A stretch of 7,931 nucleotides of DNA from an uncultured Clostridia bacterium. GTDB lineage: Bacteria; Bacillota; Clostridia; Oscillospirales; Acutalibacteraceae. The translations under genes were made by a program, and so were the position numbers. Where the stretch lies: positions 1-7,931 of the forward strand of contig CALAQQ010000292.1 of assembly GCA_937888485.1 (NCBI GenBank), given 5' to 3'. The notes beneath the pieces were generated by a model. It was not told the origin of the DNA. It saw nothing but the letters and a program-made list of their open reading frames with translations, and made no database searches. This document shows, piece after piece, positions 1 to 6,641 of the stretch (positions are counted from its first letter, which is position 1; the number at the start of each line of letters is the position of its first letter).

Positions 1-460
1 CAACGATAACATCGGAAAGACCGAGAATGGGAGCGATTTCAATTGAACCGTTAAGCTTGATTATTTCAATTTCGCGGTTGAGAGAAATATAATAATTCTT
101 TGCAATATTAACAAATTTTGTTGCAACTCTTAAAGGACGGTCAAAATCCTCAACATAGTCATTCGGGGCGGCAACGCACATATTGCATTTTCCGAGATTG
201 AGGTCAAGAAGTTCATAAATATCGAAGTTGCCTTCTTCAAGAATATCCTTACCGACAACGCCGATATCCGCCGCACCGTGGGCAATATAAATCGCAACGT
301 CAGAGGGCTTTACAAGAAGATAACGCACGCCGTTTGCTTCATTTTCAAAAACAAGCTTTCTGTTATCGCTGTAAATTTCGCTGCAGTCATAACCGATTGA
401 TGCGAAAAGTTCATAAACCTTATCGCCGAGTCTGCCCTTGGGCAAAGCTATATTCAGCAT
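1..460 (-). CDS. hisG: ATP phosphoribosyltransferase catalytic subunit, short form (C-terminus cut by window edge)
   Basis: HisG condenses ATP with PRPP, the first committed step of histidine biosynthesis, in the cytoplasm. The 153 visible residues start MLNIALPKGRLGDKVYELF, the classic HisG N-terminus. They continue with a DIGVVGKDIL segment (about residues 67-76) and FVNIAKNYY (about 117-125), both typical of the family. The visible part ends in a GLSDVIV stretch; in this family the PRPP-binding loop follows directly and would lie just past position 1. The adjacent hisZ implies the short HisG form (about 200-220 residues, no C-terminal ACT-like regulatory domain), which is inactive without HisZ. 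The ATG at 460-458 lies inside the end of hisZ (7-base overlap), so the two are probably translationally coupled. Family assignment is very secure; the short form is inferred from hisZ. Confidence 0.96.
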   Translation of the reverse strand, partial: MLNIALPKGRLGDKVYELFASIGYDCSEIYSDNRKLVFENEANGVRYLLVKPSDVAIYIAHGAADIGVVGKDILEEGNFDIYELLDLNLGKCNMCVAAPNDYVEDFDRPLRVATKFVNIAKNYYISLNREIEIIKLNGSIEIAPILGLSDVIV

Positions 461-1578
461 GCGGATACCTCCCTTAATGCACCGTTTTCAAATGAATAAA
501 CCGTTTTTGCCTTGTATCCGTCGGGGATTGTGTGTTCAACACGAACAGAGAATCCCTTGTCAACAAAACTTTCAACAAGCGAAAGAAGAGAAACGCTCTT
601 GTCGGAAGAATCGAAAAGAATGAGGATATCGCTGTCGAACTCACGGACTTTTTTATAGTAGAAATTGAGATTATCGAGATAAACCGCAAAGCCGATTGCC
701 TGAGTGTTTTCTCTGATTTTTCCTGCGAGTTTATCGTATCTTCCGCCTGTAAGTACAGCCGACGGAGCTTTTTCAACATAACCCTGGAATATGATGCCGT
801 TATAATATTCCGTGTTGCTCAGAACGGAAAGGTCAATCATGAGCTTGTCCGCAAGGTCGCTCTTTTTGAGTGAAGAAGCTATGAATTCAAGCTCCGCACA
901 GGCGTTTTTCATTTCATTGTTGCATGCAAGACTGCAAAGCTCGGGGAGAACATCTTCCATTTTACCGTTGACTGCGGCGAGAGTTGCAAGAAGCTCTGTT
1001 TTTTCGCTGTCAACACCGCTTTTTTCGCAGATTGAACGAAGGTCATGGATATTCTTGCCTTTGATGCAGTTTATCATATCCTTCTTTGCGTTTGCGCTTA
1101 TGTCAAGCTCTGCGAGAAGAGAGGGGATGAATGCCATGTGCGAAACGCAGAGAACAAAATCCTTGTCGATGGTCTTAAGACTCTTTGCGGCAAGCATAAG
1201 AACTTCCGTAACAAGATATTCATCGATTTTTGAGCCGAGAACTTCAACGCCCGTCTGCTTGATTTCTTTGTAATCCATCGAACTGTCGGTCATTCTGAAA
1301 ACGCTCTCGTTATAATAGAGCTTTGTGAGAGCGCCCGAAAGCTTGGCATTTTTAACAATCGACAGAGTAATGTCAGGCTTGAGTGCCATAAGTCTGCCGT
1401 ATGAATTGTTGAATGCAAGAATGCCCTTGCCCGAGAGGAAATCTCTGTTGTCGCTGTAAAAACTGTATTCCTCAAACTTCGCCATTCTGTATTCTTTATA
1501 TCCCCACTGCTTATAAAGCATGGAAAGCTCATATGTAAGGCTGTCCTCTTTGGACAGCGTAGCAAGAAATTCGTCCAT
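454..1578 (-). CDS. hisZ: ATP phosphoribosyltransferase regulatory subunit HisZ
   Basis: HisZ is a paralogue of histidyl-tRNA synthetase without aminoacylation activity. It assembles with short HisG and is needed for activity and histidine feedback inhibition. The 374 residues match the usual family size. Visible class II synthetase-like signatures are a LKPDITLSIVKN strand (66-77), the motif-2-like block from YNESVFRM to IKQTGVEVLGS (89-116), EYYNGIIFQGY (257-267), TGGRYDKLAGKI (277-288) and QAIGFAVYLDNL (293-304). The C-terminal ~65 residues are divergent, and no HisRS anticodon-binding domain is apparent. The ATG at 1578 has an AGGAG Shine-Dalgarno site 6 bases upstream. Leucine codons near the start are CTN, unlike the sigma gene at the right end. 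It heads the operon with hisG and is transcribed from the promoter at 1612-1640. Confidence 0.95.
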   Translation of the reverse strand: MDEFLATLSKEDSLTYELSMLYKQWGYKEYRMAKFEEYSFYSDNRDFLSGKGILAFNNSYGRLMALKPDITLSIVKNAKLSGALTKLYYNESVFRMTDSSMDYKEIKQTGVEVLGSKIDEYLVTEVLMLAAKSLKTIDKDFVLCVSHMAFIPSLLAELDISANAKKDMINCIKGKNIHDLRSICEKSGVDSEKTELLATLAAVNGKMEDVLPELCSLACNNEMKNACAELEFIASSLKKSDLADKLMIDLSVLSNTEYYNGIIFQGYVEKAPSAVLTGGRYDKLAGKIRENTQAIGFAVYLDNLNFYYKKVREFDSDILILFDSSDKSVSLLSLVESFVDKGFSVRVEHTIPDGYKAKTVYSFENGALREVSAC

Positions 1579-1598
1579 AATAATCTCCTATTGCATCT

Positions 1599-1608
1599 AT
1601 GTATACAT
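1599..1608. repeat. 10-bp perfect palindrome at the hisZ transcription start
   Basis: ATGTATACAT is its own reverse complement and lies 3 bases beyond the -10 box, over the predicted start. That position suits a repressor operator for the histidine genes, but no regulator is identified and short AT-rich palindromes also arise by chance. Confidence 0.35.
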
Positions 1609-1611
1609 CAA

Positions 1612-1640
1612 AGTATAGCACACTTTATTGTGTTAGTCAA
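1612..1640 (-). promoter_or_regulatory. Sigma-A promoter of hisZ-hisG
   Basis: On the minus strand, TTGACT (1640-1635) and TATACT (1617-1612) are separated by exactly 17 bases, a near-consensus housekeeping promoter. The predicted start is near 1605, which leaves a leader of only about 27 bases, too short for a T-box or attenuator. The spacer contains ACAC-N6-GTGT, and a perfect palindrome (1599-1608) sits at the predicted start. Confidence 0.8.
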
Positions 1641-1660
1641 TTAGCGATTTACCACGCTAA
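1641..1660. repeat. Inverted repeat directly upstream of the hisZ -35 box
   Basis: TTAGCG and CGCTAA arms (1641-1646 and 1655-1660) flank an 8-base spacer and abut the -35 hexamer at 1640. It could be an operator or activator site for the his operon. It lacks a U-tract, so it is a poor terminator for the upstream metalloregulator gene. Confidence 0.4.
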
Positions 1661-1725
1661 ATTAAGTTCTTGCAGCTTGTGTTTATACAAATTGAACAAG
1701 ATTTATGGTTTCGCCTTGTTTTGAC

Positions 1726-2091
1726 TCAGTAATTTTCGGTGAATTTTTTGAGGCATTCAAAGCTTTCTTCGCTGATAACATGTTCGATTCTGCAAGCATC
1801 GACAGCTGCACGTTCGGGACATACGCCGATTTTTATCAGCCAGTTGGTTATGGTTTCATGTCTGCAGAAAACGTGTTTTGCAACCTCAAGACCGCTTTCT
1901 GTAAGTGAAATAAGACCGTTGCTGTCGGTTGTAATATATCCGTGCTCTCTGAGATTGCGCATTGCAATGCAAACGCTGGGTTTTGAAAAACCGAGCTCTG
2001 TTGCGATATCGACGGAACGCACAGAACCTTTCTTTTCTTTAAGCATAAGTATGGTTTCAAGATAATTTTCAGCGGATTCGCCTATTATCAT
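1726..2091 (-). CDS. DtxR/MntR-family metal-dependent transcriptional regulator
   Basis: A cytoplasmic metal-sensing repressor of iron or manganese genes, 121 residues from the chosen ATG. It has an N-terminal winged helix (SVRSVDIATELGFSKPSV is the helix-turn-helix region) and a dimerisation/metal domain. It lacks the SH3-like C-terminal domain of DtxR, so it has MntR-like size. By family alignment the metal ligands, numbered from a GTG nine bases upstream, are E15, H81, C103, E106 and H107 in CRIEH; the position that is Asp8 in MntR and Met10 in DtxR is Asn12. The Cys-x-x-Glu-His pattern is DtxR-like, so iron is more likely than manganese. ATG at 2091 is preferred over GTG at 2100 because a GGGGTGA Shine-Dalgarno site lies 5 bases before it, while the GTG has none. 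It has its own promoter. No target gene is in the window. Confidence 0.9.
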   Translation of the reverse strand: MIIGESAENYLETILMLKEKKGSVRSVDIATELGFSKPSVCIAMRNLREHGYITTDSNGLISLTESGLEVAKHVFCRHETITNWLIKIGVCPERAAVDACRIEHVISEESFECLKKFTENY

Positions 2092-2125
2092 TGTTTTCAC
2101 CCCGAAATCATTTATAAGTTTTTAT

Positions 2126-2154
2126 ATAATATCATAATATAATATTATTTTCAA
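2126..2154 (-). promoter_or_regulatory. Sigma-A promoter of the DtxR/MntR-family gene
   Basis: On the minus strand, TTGAAA (2154-2149) and TATTAT (2131-2126) have a 17-base spacer; the start is predicted near 2119, about 28 bases before the ATG. The spacer begins with the palindrome ATAATATTAT, a possible autoregulatory operator, though the whole region is AT-rich and no classic DtxR or MntR box is obvious. Confidence 0.65.
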
Positions 2155-2169
2155 GTATTATATAAAATA

Positions 2170-2196
2170 AAGTTCCTCCGAAAAAAGGAGGAACTT
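2170..2196 (-). terminator. Rho-independent terminator of the first YD-repeat lipoprotein gene
   Basis: A perfect 10-bp stem (2170-2179 with 2187-2196) closes a 7-base loop and, read on the minus strand, is followed by TTTATTTTATA. It begins 6 bases after the stop codon of the gene ending at 2203. It also insulates the metalloregulator promoter downstream. Confidence 0.85.
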
Positions 2197-2202
2197 GTGT
2201 AA

Positions 2203-3318
2203 TTAATATGGTAAATCTTCAAAGTTGCCCATAACTTCCGGAATGGCATAAAGGTCTATTTCTTCGTATTCTTCCTGGTTGCCCCAATAGACAACAACAA
2301 TCTGATTGTTGTTATAGTATTTATATTCGGCTGCAGTGTTGCCGTCTATGACACGACGCTCTAAAAGACCGTTTTTATATACATATGTTATTTCGGTTTC
2401 GTGTTCTTCTTCAGGGTTACCTTCCGAATCGTACAGAATATTTGTCGTTTTTTCTTTTATGCAATTACCGTCACGGTCGTACTCACCGACGAAGATTTCT
2501 TTCTCTTTTTCTGTTTCACCGTCATATTTTATGCGCTCCGAAGAAATACAATTACCTTTTTCGTCATACTCCAGCAATTTAACGCTGTTTTCGTATTCAT
2601 CATTATATAAAATCTTTACTCTGTTTCCCTTATCATCGTATTCATACAGAGTTTCAGTAACCGAGCCGTAGCTGTATTGGGTTGTTTCCTTTATTATTTT
2701 TCCGTTGTTGTATTCAAAATCCGTGGTTTCTATTATTTTGTTGTTTCCGCCTGCACGGGTGGTTTCTTTAACCCAAAGACCGTCATCGCTGTATTCAAAA
2801 TCATAAACACGAAAACGAACAAGTTTTTCTTTTGAACCCGTATATACCGTAATGTTTGAGAGATTGCCTTTTTCATCGTAGGAATATATCTTTCTTTCGC
2901 AGTTTTCGTCAATTGTTCCGTCCCATAATGTGTGCTGTATTTCGATTATCCTGTTTTGTTCATCATATTTGTAATAATCATTATCATCGCCCCACGGACA
3001 GTACTCCGAACTGACAAGAAGACCCTTTTCATTGAAGGTGAATTTTGCAGGGATGTCTCCGCCGTACGGAATATCAACAGTTTTTGACAGGCTTTCTTTT
3101 GTTTGTTCAACAGGTTTTGCAGTTGTATTTATAACGGTTGTTGTTTTTGGAAGCTGTGTCAGTTGTGCTGTTGTTATCTCTGTCTTTTCGGCAGTTTCGG
3201 AGGTTTCATTGATTGCAGTGGTAGTTACCTCATTGGTCATATCATTTGAGCAGGCATTAAGGCATATGACTGATAAAACAGTGATAAGTGCCATTAATTT
3301 TTTTATTCCGGATTTCAT
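2203..3318 (-). CDS. Lipoprotein with about ten degenerate YD-like repeats (function unknown)
   Basis: A secreted, membrane-anchored protein of 371 residues. A lipoprotein signal (MKSGIKKLMA, then a hydrophobic core) ends in lipobox LNAC with the lipidated cysteine at 23. A Thr/Glu-rich, low-complexity linker follows (about 28-80). From 94 onward come about ten units of the form aromatic-x-aromatic-[DNS]-x-x-G-x-x-hydrophobic-x-[KE], for example YSYDEKGNLSN (145-155), YEYDDKGNRVK (225-235) and EYDRDGNCIKE (279-289). They are spaced about 20-30 residues and resemble the YD repeats of RHS-type shells, but without a core or toxin domain. ATG at 3318 is chosen because GGGGGAT lies 6-8 bases upstream and the lipoprotein signal begins there; a longer ORF starting at 3384 would bury the signal peptide. 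It is paralogous to the gene at 3527-4432. Role unknown; a surface or ligand-binding scaffold is only a guess. Confidence 0.85.
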   Translation of the reverse strand: MKSGIKKLMALITVLSVICLNACSNDMTNEVTTTAINETSETAEKTEITTAQLTQLPKTTTVINTTAKPVEQTKESLSKTVDIPYGGDIPAKFTFNEKGLLVSSEYCPWGDDNDYYKYDEQNRIIEIQHTLWDGTIDENCERKIYSYDEKGNLSNITVYTGSKEKLVRFRVYDFEYSDDGLWVKETTRAGGNNKIIETTDFEYNNGKIIKETTQYSYGSVTETLYEYDDKGNRVKILYNDEYENSVKLLEYDEKGNCISSERIKYDGETEKEKEIFVGEYDRDGNCIKEKTTNILYDSEGNPEEEHETEITYVYKNGLLERRVIDGNTAAEYKYYNNNQIVVVYWGNQEEYEEIDLYAIPEVMGNFEDLPY

Positions 3319-3369
3319 GAGTTTATCCCCCACAGTTATAGTGTCGAGTTTTGTTCCTCTGTTGACTAA

Positions 3370-3398
3370 ATTATACCTTTCCAACCTTTAAAATTCAA
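3370..3398 (-). promoter_or_regulatory. Sigma-A promoter of the 371-residue YD-repeat lipoprotein
   Basis: On the minus strand, TTGAAT (3398-3393) and TATAAT (3375-3370) are 17 bases apart. The predicted start near 3363 leaves a ~45-base leader before the ATG at 3318 and falls inside the longer reading frame, supporting the shorter start. Confidence 0.75.
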
Positions 3399-3469
3399 GT
3401 AAGGAACCGCAAATAAATATTAAGAATAGATTAAGATTGACGGAAATGTATAAAACTAATCTGCAATGA

Positions 3470-3509
3470 GCGACCCTTCACAAGAAATTCAAACCTTGTG
3501 AAGGGTCGC
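3470..3509 (-). terminator. Strong 15-bp stem-loop downstream of the second YD-repeat lipoprotein
   Basis: A perfect 15-bp inverted repeat (3470-3484 with 3495-3509) encloses a 10-base loop, starting 17 bases after the stop codon at 3527. It is probably the terminator or mRNA 3' end of that gene. On neither strand is it followed at once by a run of T; the nearest minus-strand T-rich stretch is about 13 bases away. It could therefore be a stabilising hairpin or a dispersed palindromic repeat. Confidence 0.6.
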
Positions 3510-3526
3510 CCTTAAAATTACGGTTA

Positions 3527-4432
3527 TCAAAGAGAAACAAATTCATCAATATCAGCGTAGTTACCTTTTGCTTCATCAACTGAATAAGCATCGGTAATGT
3601 AGATTTCGCCGTCTCTTTCACGTGAGAACTTAACAACATTACCGCCGCCGAGATATTCATATGTCGTTACATAAATTTTCTCATCGGTTTCAATTGAGTT
3701 GTCGGGATATGTAATCGTCATTGTTTCCTTAACGGCAATGCCGTCTTTGTATTCGTAAACGGTTGTTCTGGTATCTTGGGGTTTTACGCTTGTTGATTTT
3801 GCAAGAAGACCGTTTTCGTTATATTCATAGGAAATATTATTTGAAGTTATACCGTCTGTACTTGTTACTTCAGAAACAAGAAGACCGCTTCCGTTATAAG
3901 TGTAGTCTGTAGTTTCGGAATATTCTCTTTGTTTGTTTTCCATGGTTTTTTTGGTTTTGTTACCGTTTGTATCATATTCAAAACTAAAGGTATTTAAAAT
4001 AACGGAATTCTTGAGAGTTGTATATTTGACAGGGTTGCCGTTTGTATCATATTCAAAAACATAATTTATTTTGTTTTCGGATATCATTTTAATACTGCCA
4101 TTTTCGTTATATGTAATTTCAAAAACATCGTGATTATCAAGAACATTGCCCTCAAGGTCTGTTGCATAGCGCTTTGTTATCTGGCTGTTCTCATTATACT
4201 CATAGCACTCATAGTATTCATATGCTTTTTCGAGATTGTTGTAGAATTTCTTTTCTTTTTCTATAAGACCGTTTTCGTTGAAAACAAATTCTGCGGTGAA
4301 ATCATCAACGTCGACCTTGACCGTTTGGTTTTTGATATCAGTTTCGTTTATGGGCTTATCGGAGCAAGCACTGAGAAAAAGAAACAGTGTTGCAGAGAAA
4401 AGAGCAATGAATTTTTTGATGTTGTTTTTCAT
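3527..4432 (-). CDS. Lipoprotein with YD-like repeats, paralogue of the neighbouring 2203-3318 gene (function unknown)
   Basis: 301 residues, predicted to be exported and lipid-anchored: the signal MKNNIKKFIAL plus a hydrophobic core ends in lipobox LSAC, again with cysteine 23. About eight repeat units follow, such as EFVFNENGLIEKE (48-60), FEYDTNGNPVK (126-136), FEYDTNGNKTK (151-161), YEYNENGLLAK (202-212) and VYEYKDGIAVK (225-235). Paralogy to the 371-residue neighbour shows in the signal start, the first repeat after the linker and the C-terminus (GNYADIDEF here, GNFEDLPY there). The long Thr-rich linker of the neighbour is missing. The ATG at 4432 is preceded by AAAGGGG about 10 bases upstream. 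It has its own promoter, close behind yunB. No enzymatic motif is visible. RHS-like repeat protein is the nearest description, but no RHS core or toxin is present. Confidence 0.87.
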   Translation of the reverse strand: MKNNIKKFIALFSATLFLFLSACSDKPINETDIKNQTVKVDVDDFTAEFVFNENGLIEKEKKFYNNLEKAYEYYECYEYNENSQITKRYATDLEGNVLDNHDVFEITYNENGSIKMISENKINYVFEYDTNGNPVKYTTLKNSVILNTFSFEYDTNGNKTKKTMENKQREYSETTDYTYNGSGLLVSEVTSTDGITSNNISYEYNENGLLAKSTSVKPQDTRTTVYEYKDGIAVKETMTITYPDNSIETDEKIYVTTYEYLGGGNVVKFSRERDGEIYITDAYSVDEAKGNYADIDEFVSL

Positions 4433-4465
4433 GTGTTTTTGTCCCCTTTATTTTATGTTACCAAA

Positions 4466-4494
4466 ATTATAACCGTTTCATTTATAAAAATCAA
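4466..4494 (-). promoter_or_regulatory. Sigma-A promoter of the 301-residue YD-repeat lipoprotein
   Basis: On the minus strand, TTGATT (4494-4489) and TATAAT (4471-4466) have a 17-base spacer. The -35 begins 7 bases after the yunB stop, so the gene can be read independently; no terminator separates it from yunB, so read-through is also possible. Confidence 0.75.
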
Positions 4495-4501
4495 GAGTAA
4501 T

Positions 4502-5134
4502 TTATCTTTCGACCATAACACCCGGGACAGTACCGACGATAACAGTCTGGGCAACGCAGAAAGAAGTTCTGACTGTTTGCGGAATCCTTTTTCCCGACAT
4601 TGTCAGAATAACCGTTGTTTCGATATTCAGCATAACGCTGTGTTGAGTCTGATTTATGCCTGCACTTGAAAAAATATTTTCAAAATCGCTTTGGGTTGAC
4701 GAAGAAAAGCCAACATCAACATCTATATAAGGTCCGAAACCTGAAAAAATCGCAATTCCGCTTGCTGTACCGAGAGAAACCGTAATTTCTGTTTTGCCTT
4801 TTTGGTTGAGTTCATTGTCAATTGCATTTGTAACTTGCGATTTAAAAAGATTGAGTTTCACAATGTCCGTTGTTATACCTGTCACAGTATTGTTTTCGTT
4901 TTGATGTATACGGACTATTTCCGAATATGAAGGTGTACTTTTTGAAAGGATTTTTTCGACTGCCGAGTTGACTGCTTTTGATGAAACAGCATATGCTTCA
5001 AGAGCCGCGAGGTCATATAAAGCGGGGCGCAGTTTTGCATCAAGAAGCAGAACGGAAATCAACAGGATAATAAGAACACAGACCGCTTTGTATATCCACG
5101 AATTTCTTCTGTAACCAAACCGTCTGTGTCTCAT
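4502..5134 (-). CDS. yunB: Sporulation protein YunB
   Basis: YunB is a conserved membrane-anchored sporulation protein, in Bacillus made under SigE in the mother cell; its exact biochemical role is not established. This copy has 210 residues against about 250 in B. subtilis. It has a basic N-terminus (MRHRRFGYRR), one transmembrane helix (about 13-32), then an extracytoplasmic domain with the family signatures: LGTASGIAIFSGFGPYIDVD (121-140), IFSSAGINQTQHSVMLNI (154-171) and a C-terminal VAQTVIVGTVP (194-204). ATG at 5134 is preferred because GAGGTGG lies 5 bases upstream; the in-frame GTG at 5143 lies within that Shine-Dalgarno site. It stands alone, divergent from the lipoprotein gene at 5264, and marks the host as a spore-former. 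Confidence 0.88.
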   Translation of the reverse strand: MRHRRFGYRRNSWIYKAVCVLIILLISVLLLDAKLRPALYDLAALEAYAVSSKAVNSAVEKILSKSTPSYSEIVRIHQNENNTVTGITTDIVKLNLFKSQVTNAIDNELNQKGKTEITVSLGTASGIAIFSGFGPYIDVDVGFSSSTQSDFENIFSSAGINQTQHSVMLNIETTVILTMSGKRIPQTVRTSFCVAQTVIVGTVPGVMVER

Positions 5135-5192
5135 ATATACCACCTCATTTTATTATATGAAGCTGTGTTACCCGAATTGTAAGAAACTTGTA

Positions 5193-5220
5193 ATAATATG
5201 TTTATAAATTTTCAAAATAC
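5193..5220 (-). promoter_or_regulatory. Candidate SigE (mother-cell) promoter of yunB
   Basis: On the minus strand, GTATTTT (5220-5214) and CATATTAT (5200-5193) are 13 bases apart. They resemble the SigE elements known from Bacillus (about GHATATT and CATACAMT), with one mismatch at -35 and two at -10. The start would be near 5186, ~52 bases before the ATG. The fit with a YunB gene raises the likelihood; AT-rich chance matches remain possible. Confidence 0.45.
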
Positions 5221-5237
5221 AGCAGGTAAAATGTTCT

Positions 5238-5246
5238 TGTTATAAT
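5238..5246 (+). promoter_or_regulatory. Possible extended -10 promoter of the 5264 lipoprotein operon
   Basis: TGTTATAAT is a perfect extended -10, but no good -35 lies 16-18 bases upstream. The expected start (~5253) would fall inside the Shine-Dalgarno sequence GAGGGGTG (5249-5256), which is a problem. It may be fortuitous. Confidence 0.3.
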
Positions 5247-5263
5247 ATGAGGGGTGTATATAT

Positions 5264-6262
5264 ATGAGAAAATACATAATAGCTTTGATTTTTCTGCTTA
5301 TGATAACCTCGGTATTATCTGCCTGTAATAATTACGGAGGATTTACCGATATACCTGAAATAAAACTGTTTTATTGCAGACCTGAAAAAGGTATGATTAA
5401 TAATCCCTGCATTTATGATGTTAAAACTGAGGAATCTGAAATCATTGCCGTTGAGGGTTGCGAAGATGTTTGTCTCTATGATACCTGCGGATATTCCGAT
5501 GGTGAATTTTTCGCTTATTATGAAACGGATGATGAATGCAAAATACTGAAAGTGAAAGACGGAAAAACCGTTGCAACGCACGATTTTAAGGCTGAATTCG
5601 AAGCTCCCCAAAACTGGGAATTCAGCAATCGTTCAATTCTTTCAATTGCAAGATATAAAGACGGTGTGGTGGTTTTATCGCCTTCTGTTGATTCATACTG
5701 CGATGAACCGTTTTATGCCGATATTCCCTCAACTTTGTATTATGTTGATTTCAACGGCTCATGTGAACCGATTATTGAAAATGTTGTCACATATAAAGTA
5801 TATAAGGATAAAATCTGTTACAGCTCATTTGATGAAATAAGACTTGTTGAATACGGCGATACTTCAATTTACAGTAAATTCAACATCAACATTTATGAAA
5901 ACGGTGAAACACGGGAAGTGGTTATGTCGGAAGACTGTCCTTACAGTTCGGTTGAAGATTGGTGCAATGAAAATGAACTTCTGCTCATGAAAGACGGAAA
6001 CATAGTAAAATATAACATTGAAAAACAGGAAGAGACCTTAATGATGAAGGCGAAATTTTATTATTCGTTTGAAGAAGGGAAAACCCTTTATGTTTCGGAT
6101 AAATATATTCTTGTTTGCGCAATGAAACAAAATATTTTTGCCCTTAACAGCGATGTGAGTTATCTGTATTTATTTGATACGGAATCAAACCGAAGAATCA
6201 TGGTTTCGGAAAATCTTACAGGCACATACGATGCACCGTTTGAAATTATAAATAGGCAGTAA
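5264..6262 (+). CDS. Putative lipoprotein of unknown function
   Basis: 332 residues. The N-terminus MRKYIIALIFLLMITSVLSA is a lipoprotein signal with lipobox LSAC (cysteine 21). The mature part is acidic and beta-rich, with recurring short strand-turn patterns (YKDGVVVLSP, KDGNIVKYNIEKQ, DKYILVCA, YLYLFDTESNRR). These are reminiscent of a beta-propeller, but no family signature is recognised. It has about ten cysteines in the mature chain, many for a Clostridial surface protein. ATG at 5264 has GAGGGGTG seven bases upstream. It probably heads an operon with the genes at 6294 and 6638 (31-base gap to the next). Hand-counted leucine codons are 15 CTN and 6 TTA/TTG, in contrast to the sigma gene at 7174-7776. 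Its 3' end carries a 10-bp tandem duplication over the stop. Confidence 0.8.
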   Translation: MRKYIIALIFLLMITSVLSACNNYGGFTDIPEIKLFYCRPEKGMINNPCIYDVKTEESEIIAVEGCEDVCLYDTCGYSDGEFFAYYETDDECKILKVKDGKTVATHDFKAEFEAPQNWEFSNRSILSIARYKDGVVVLSPSVDSYCDEPFYADIPSTLYYVDFNGSCEPIIENVVTYKVYKDKICYSSFDEIRLVEYGDTSIYSKFNINIYENGETREVVMSEDCPYSSVEDWCNENELLLMKDGNIVKYNIEKQEETLMMKAKFYYSFEEGKTLYVSDKYILVCAMKQNIFALNSDVSYLYLFDTESNRRIMVSENLTGTYDAPFEIINRQ

Positions 6263-6270
6263 TAGGCAGT
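6251..6270 (+). repeat. 10-bp tandem duplication across a stop codon
   Basis: AATAGGCAGT occurs twice in direct succession; the first stop (TAA, 6260-6262) spans the boundary between the copies. With a single copy the frame would end at TGA instead, giving the same protein. It is likely a replication-slippage event without effect. Confidence 0.9.
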
Positions 6271-6293
6271 GAAAATCTGAAGAGAAGAGTTTT

Positions 6294-6641
6294 ATGAGAA
6301 ATAAAAGTTTGGTTATATCCGCCGTTGCGATTTTTCTGATTGTAACATCATGCTTTGTATCCTATGACAAATTCAGAACATTTAATCCGATAAAAAGCGG
6401 TATTGCTTTTGCAAAAATCCTGATTCTGGATGAAGATTATGCCGAAGTTAACTATTCTCCGAGAGTTATTATCACAAATCCCGAAAACAGCAAAGAGATA
6501 TTTACGGAAATCATTGAAGGCGAAGGTTATGAGTACGTTGAACAAATGGGCTCTTCTCATTTTATTGAAAAAGACGGTAAAAGAGAATGTGTAATTTCAA
6601 ATATAAATAAACATATCGGAAGATGGTCGTGGAATAAATGA
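6294..6641 (+). CDS. Small exported, probably lipid-anchored protein of unknown function
   Basis: 115 residues. A basic start (MRNKSLVIS), a hydrophobic core and a VTSC sequence (cysteine 20) suggest a lipoprotein signal; a plain membrane anchor is the alternative. The rest is soluble and polar, with a central stretch IIEGEGYEYVEQMGSSHFIE (73-92) and a C-terminus HIGRWSWNK. No family is recognised. AGAAGAG four bases before the ATG is a weak Shine-Dalgarno site, so it may depend on coupling with the gene upstream. Its TGA overlaps the ATG of the next gene as ATGA, so the two are probably co-translated. Confidence 0.75.
   Translation: MRNKSLVISAVAIFLIVTSCFVSYDKFRTFNPIKSGIAFAKILILDEDYAEVNYSPRVIITNPENSKEIFTEIIEGEGYEYVEQMGSSHFIEKDGKRECVISNINKHIGRWSWNK

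Noticed and set aside
1691..1717. AACAAG/CTTGTT inverted repeat after the metalloregulator gene
   Set aside because: Six base pairs with a long loop and no U-tract; too weak to call a terminator.
1579..1725. Possible his leader attenuator or T-box
   Set aside because: The predicted start near 1605 leaves about 27 bases, too short for either.
3319..3384. N-terminal extension of the first YD-repeat lipoprotein to 3384
   Set aside because: It would bury the lipoprotein signal, it has no Shine-Dalgarno site, and the predicted transcription start (~3363) lies inside it.
2203..4432. RHS toxin or polymorphic toxin system
   Set aside because: The repeats are short and degenerate, and there is no RHS core motif, C-terminal toxin domain or immunity gene.
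5151..5159. CATATAATA on the minus strand, a perfect SigK/SigE-like -10 (CATANNNTA) before yunB
   Set aside because: Transcription would begin inside the Shine-Dalgarno site, and no fitting -35 lies at the right distance; the element at 5193-5220 is better.
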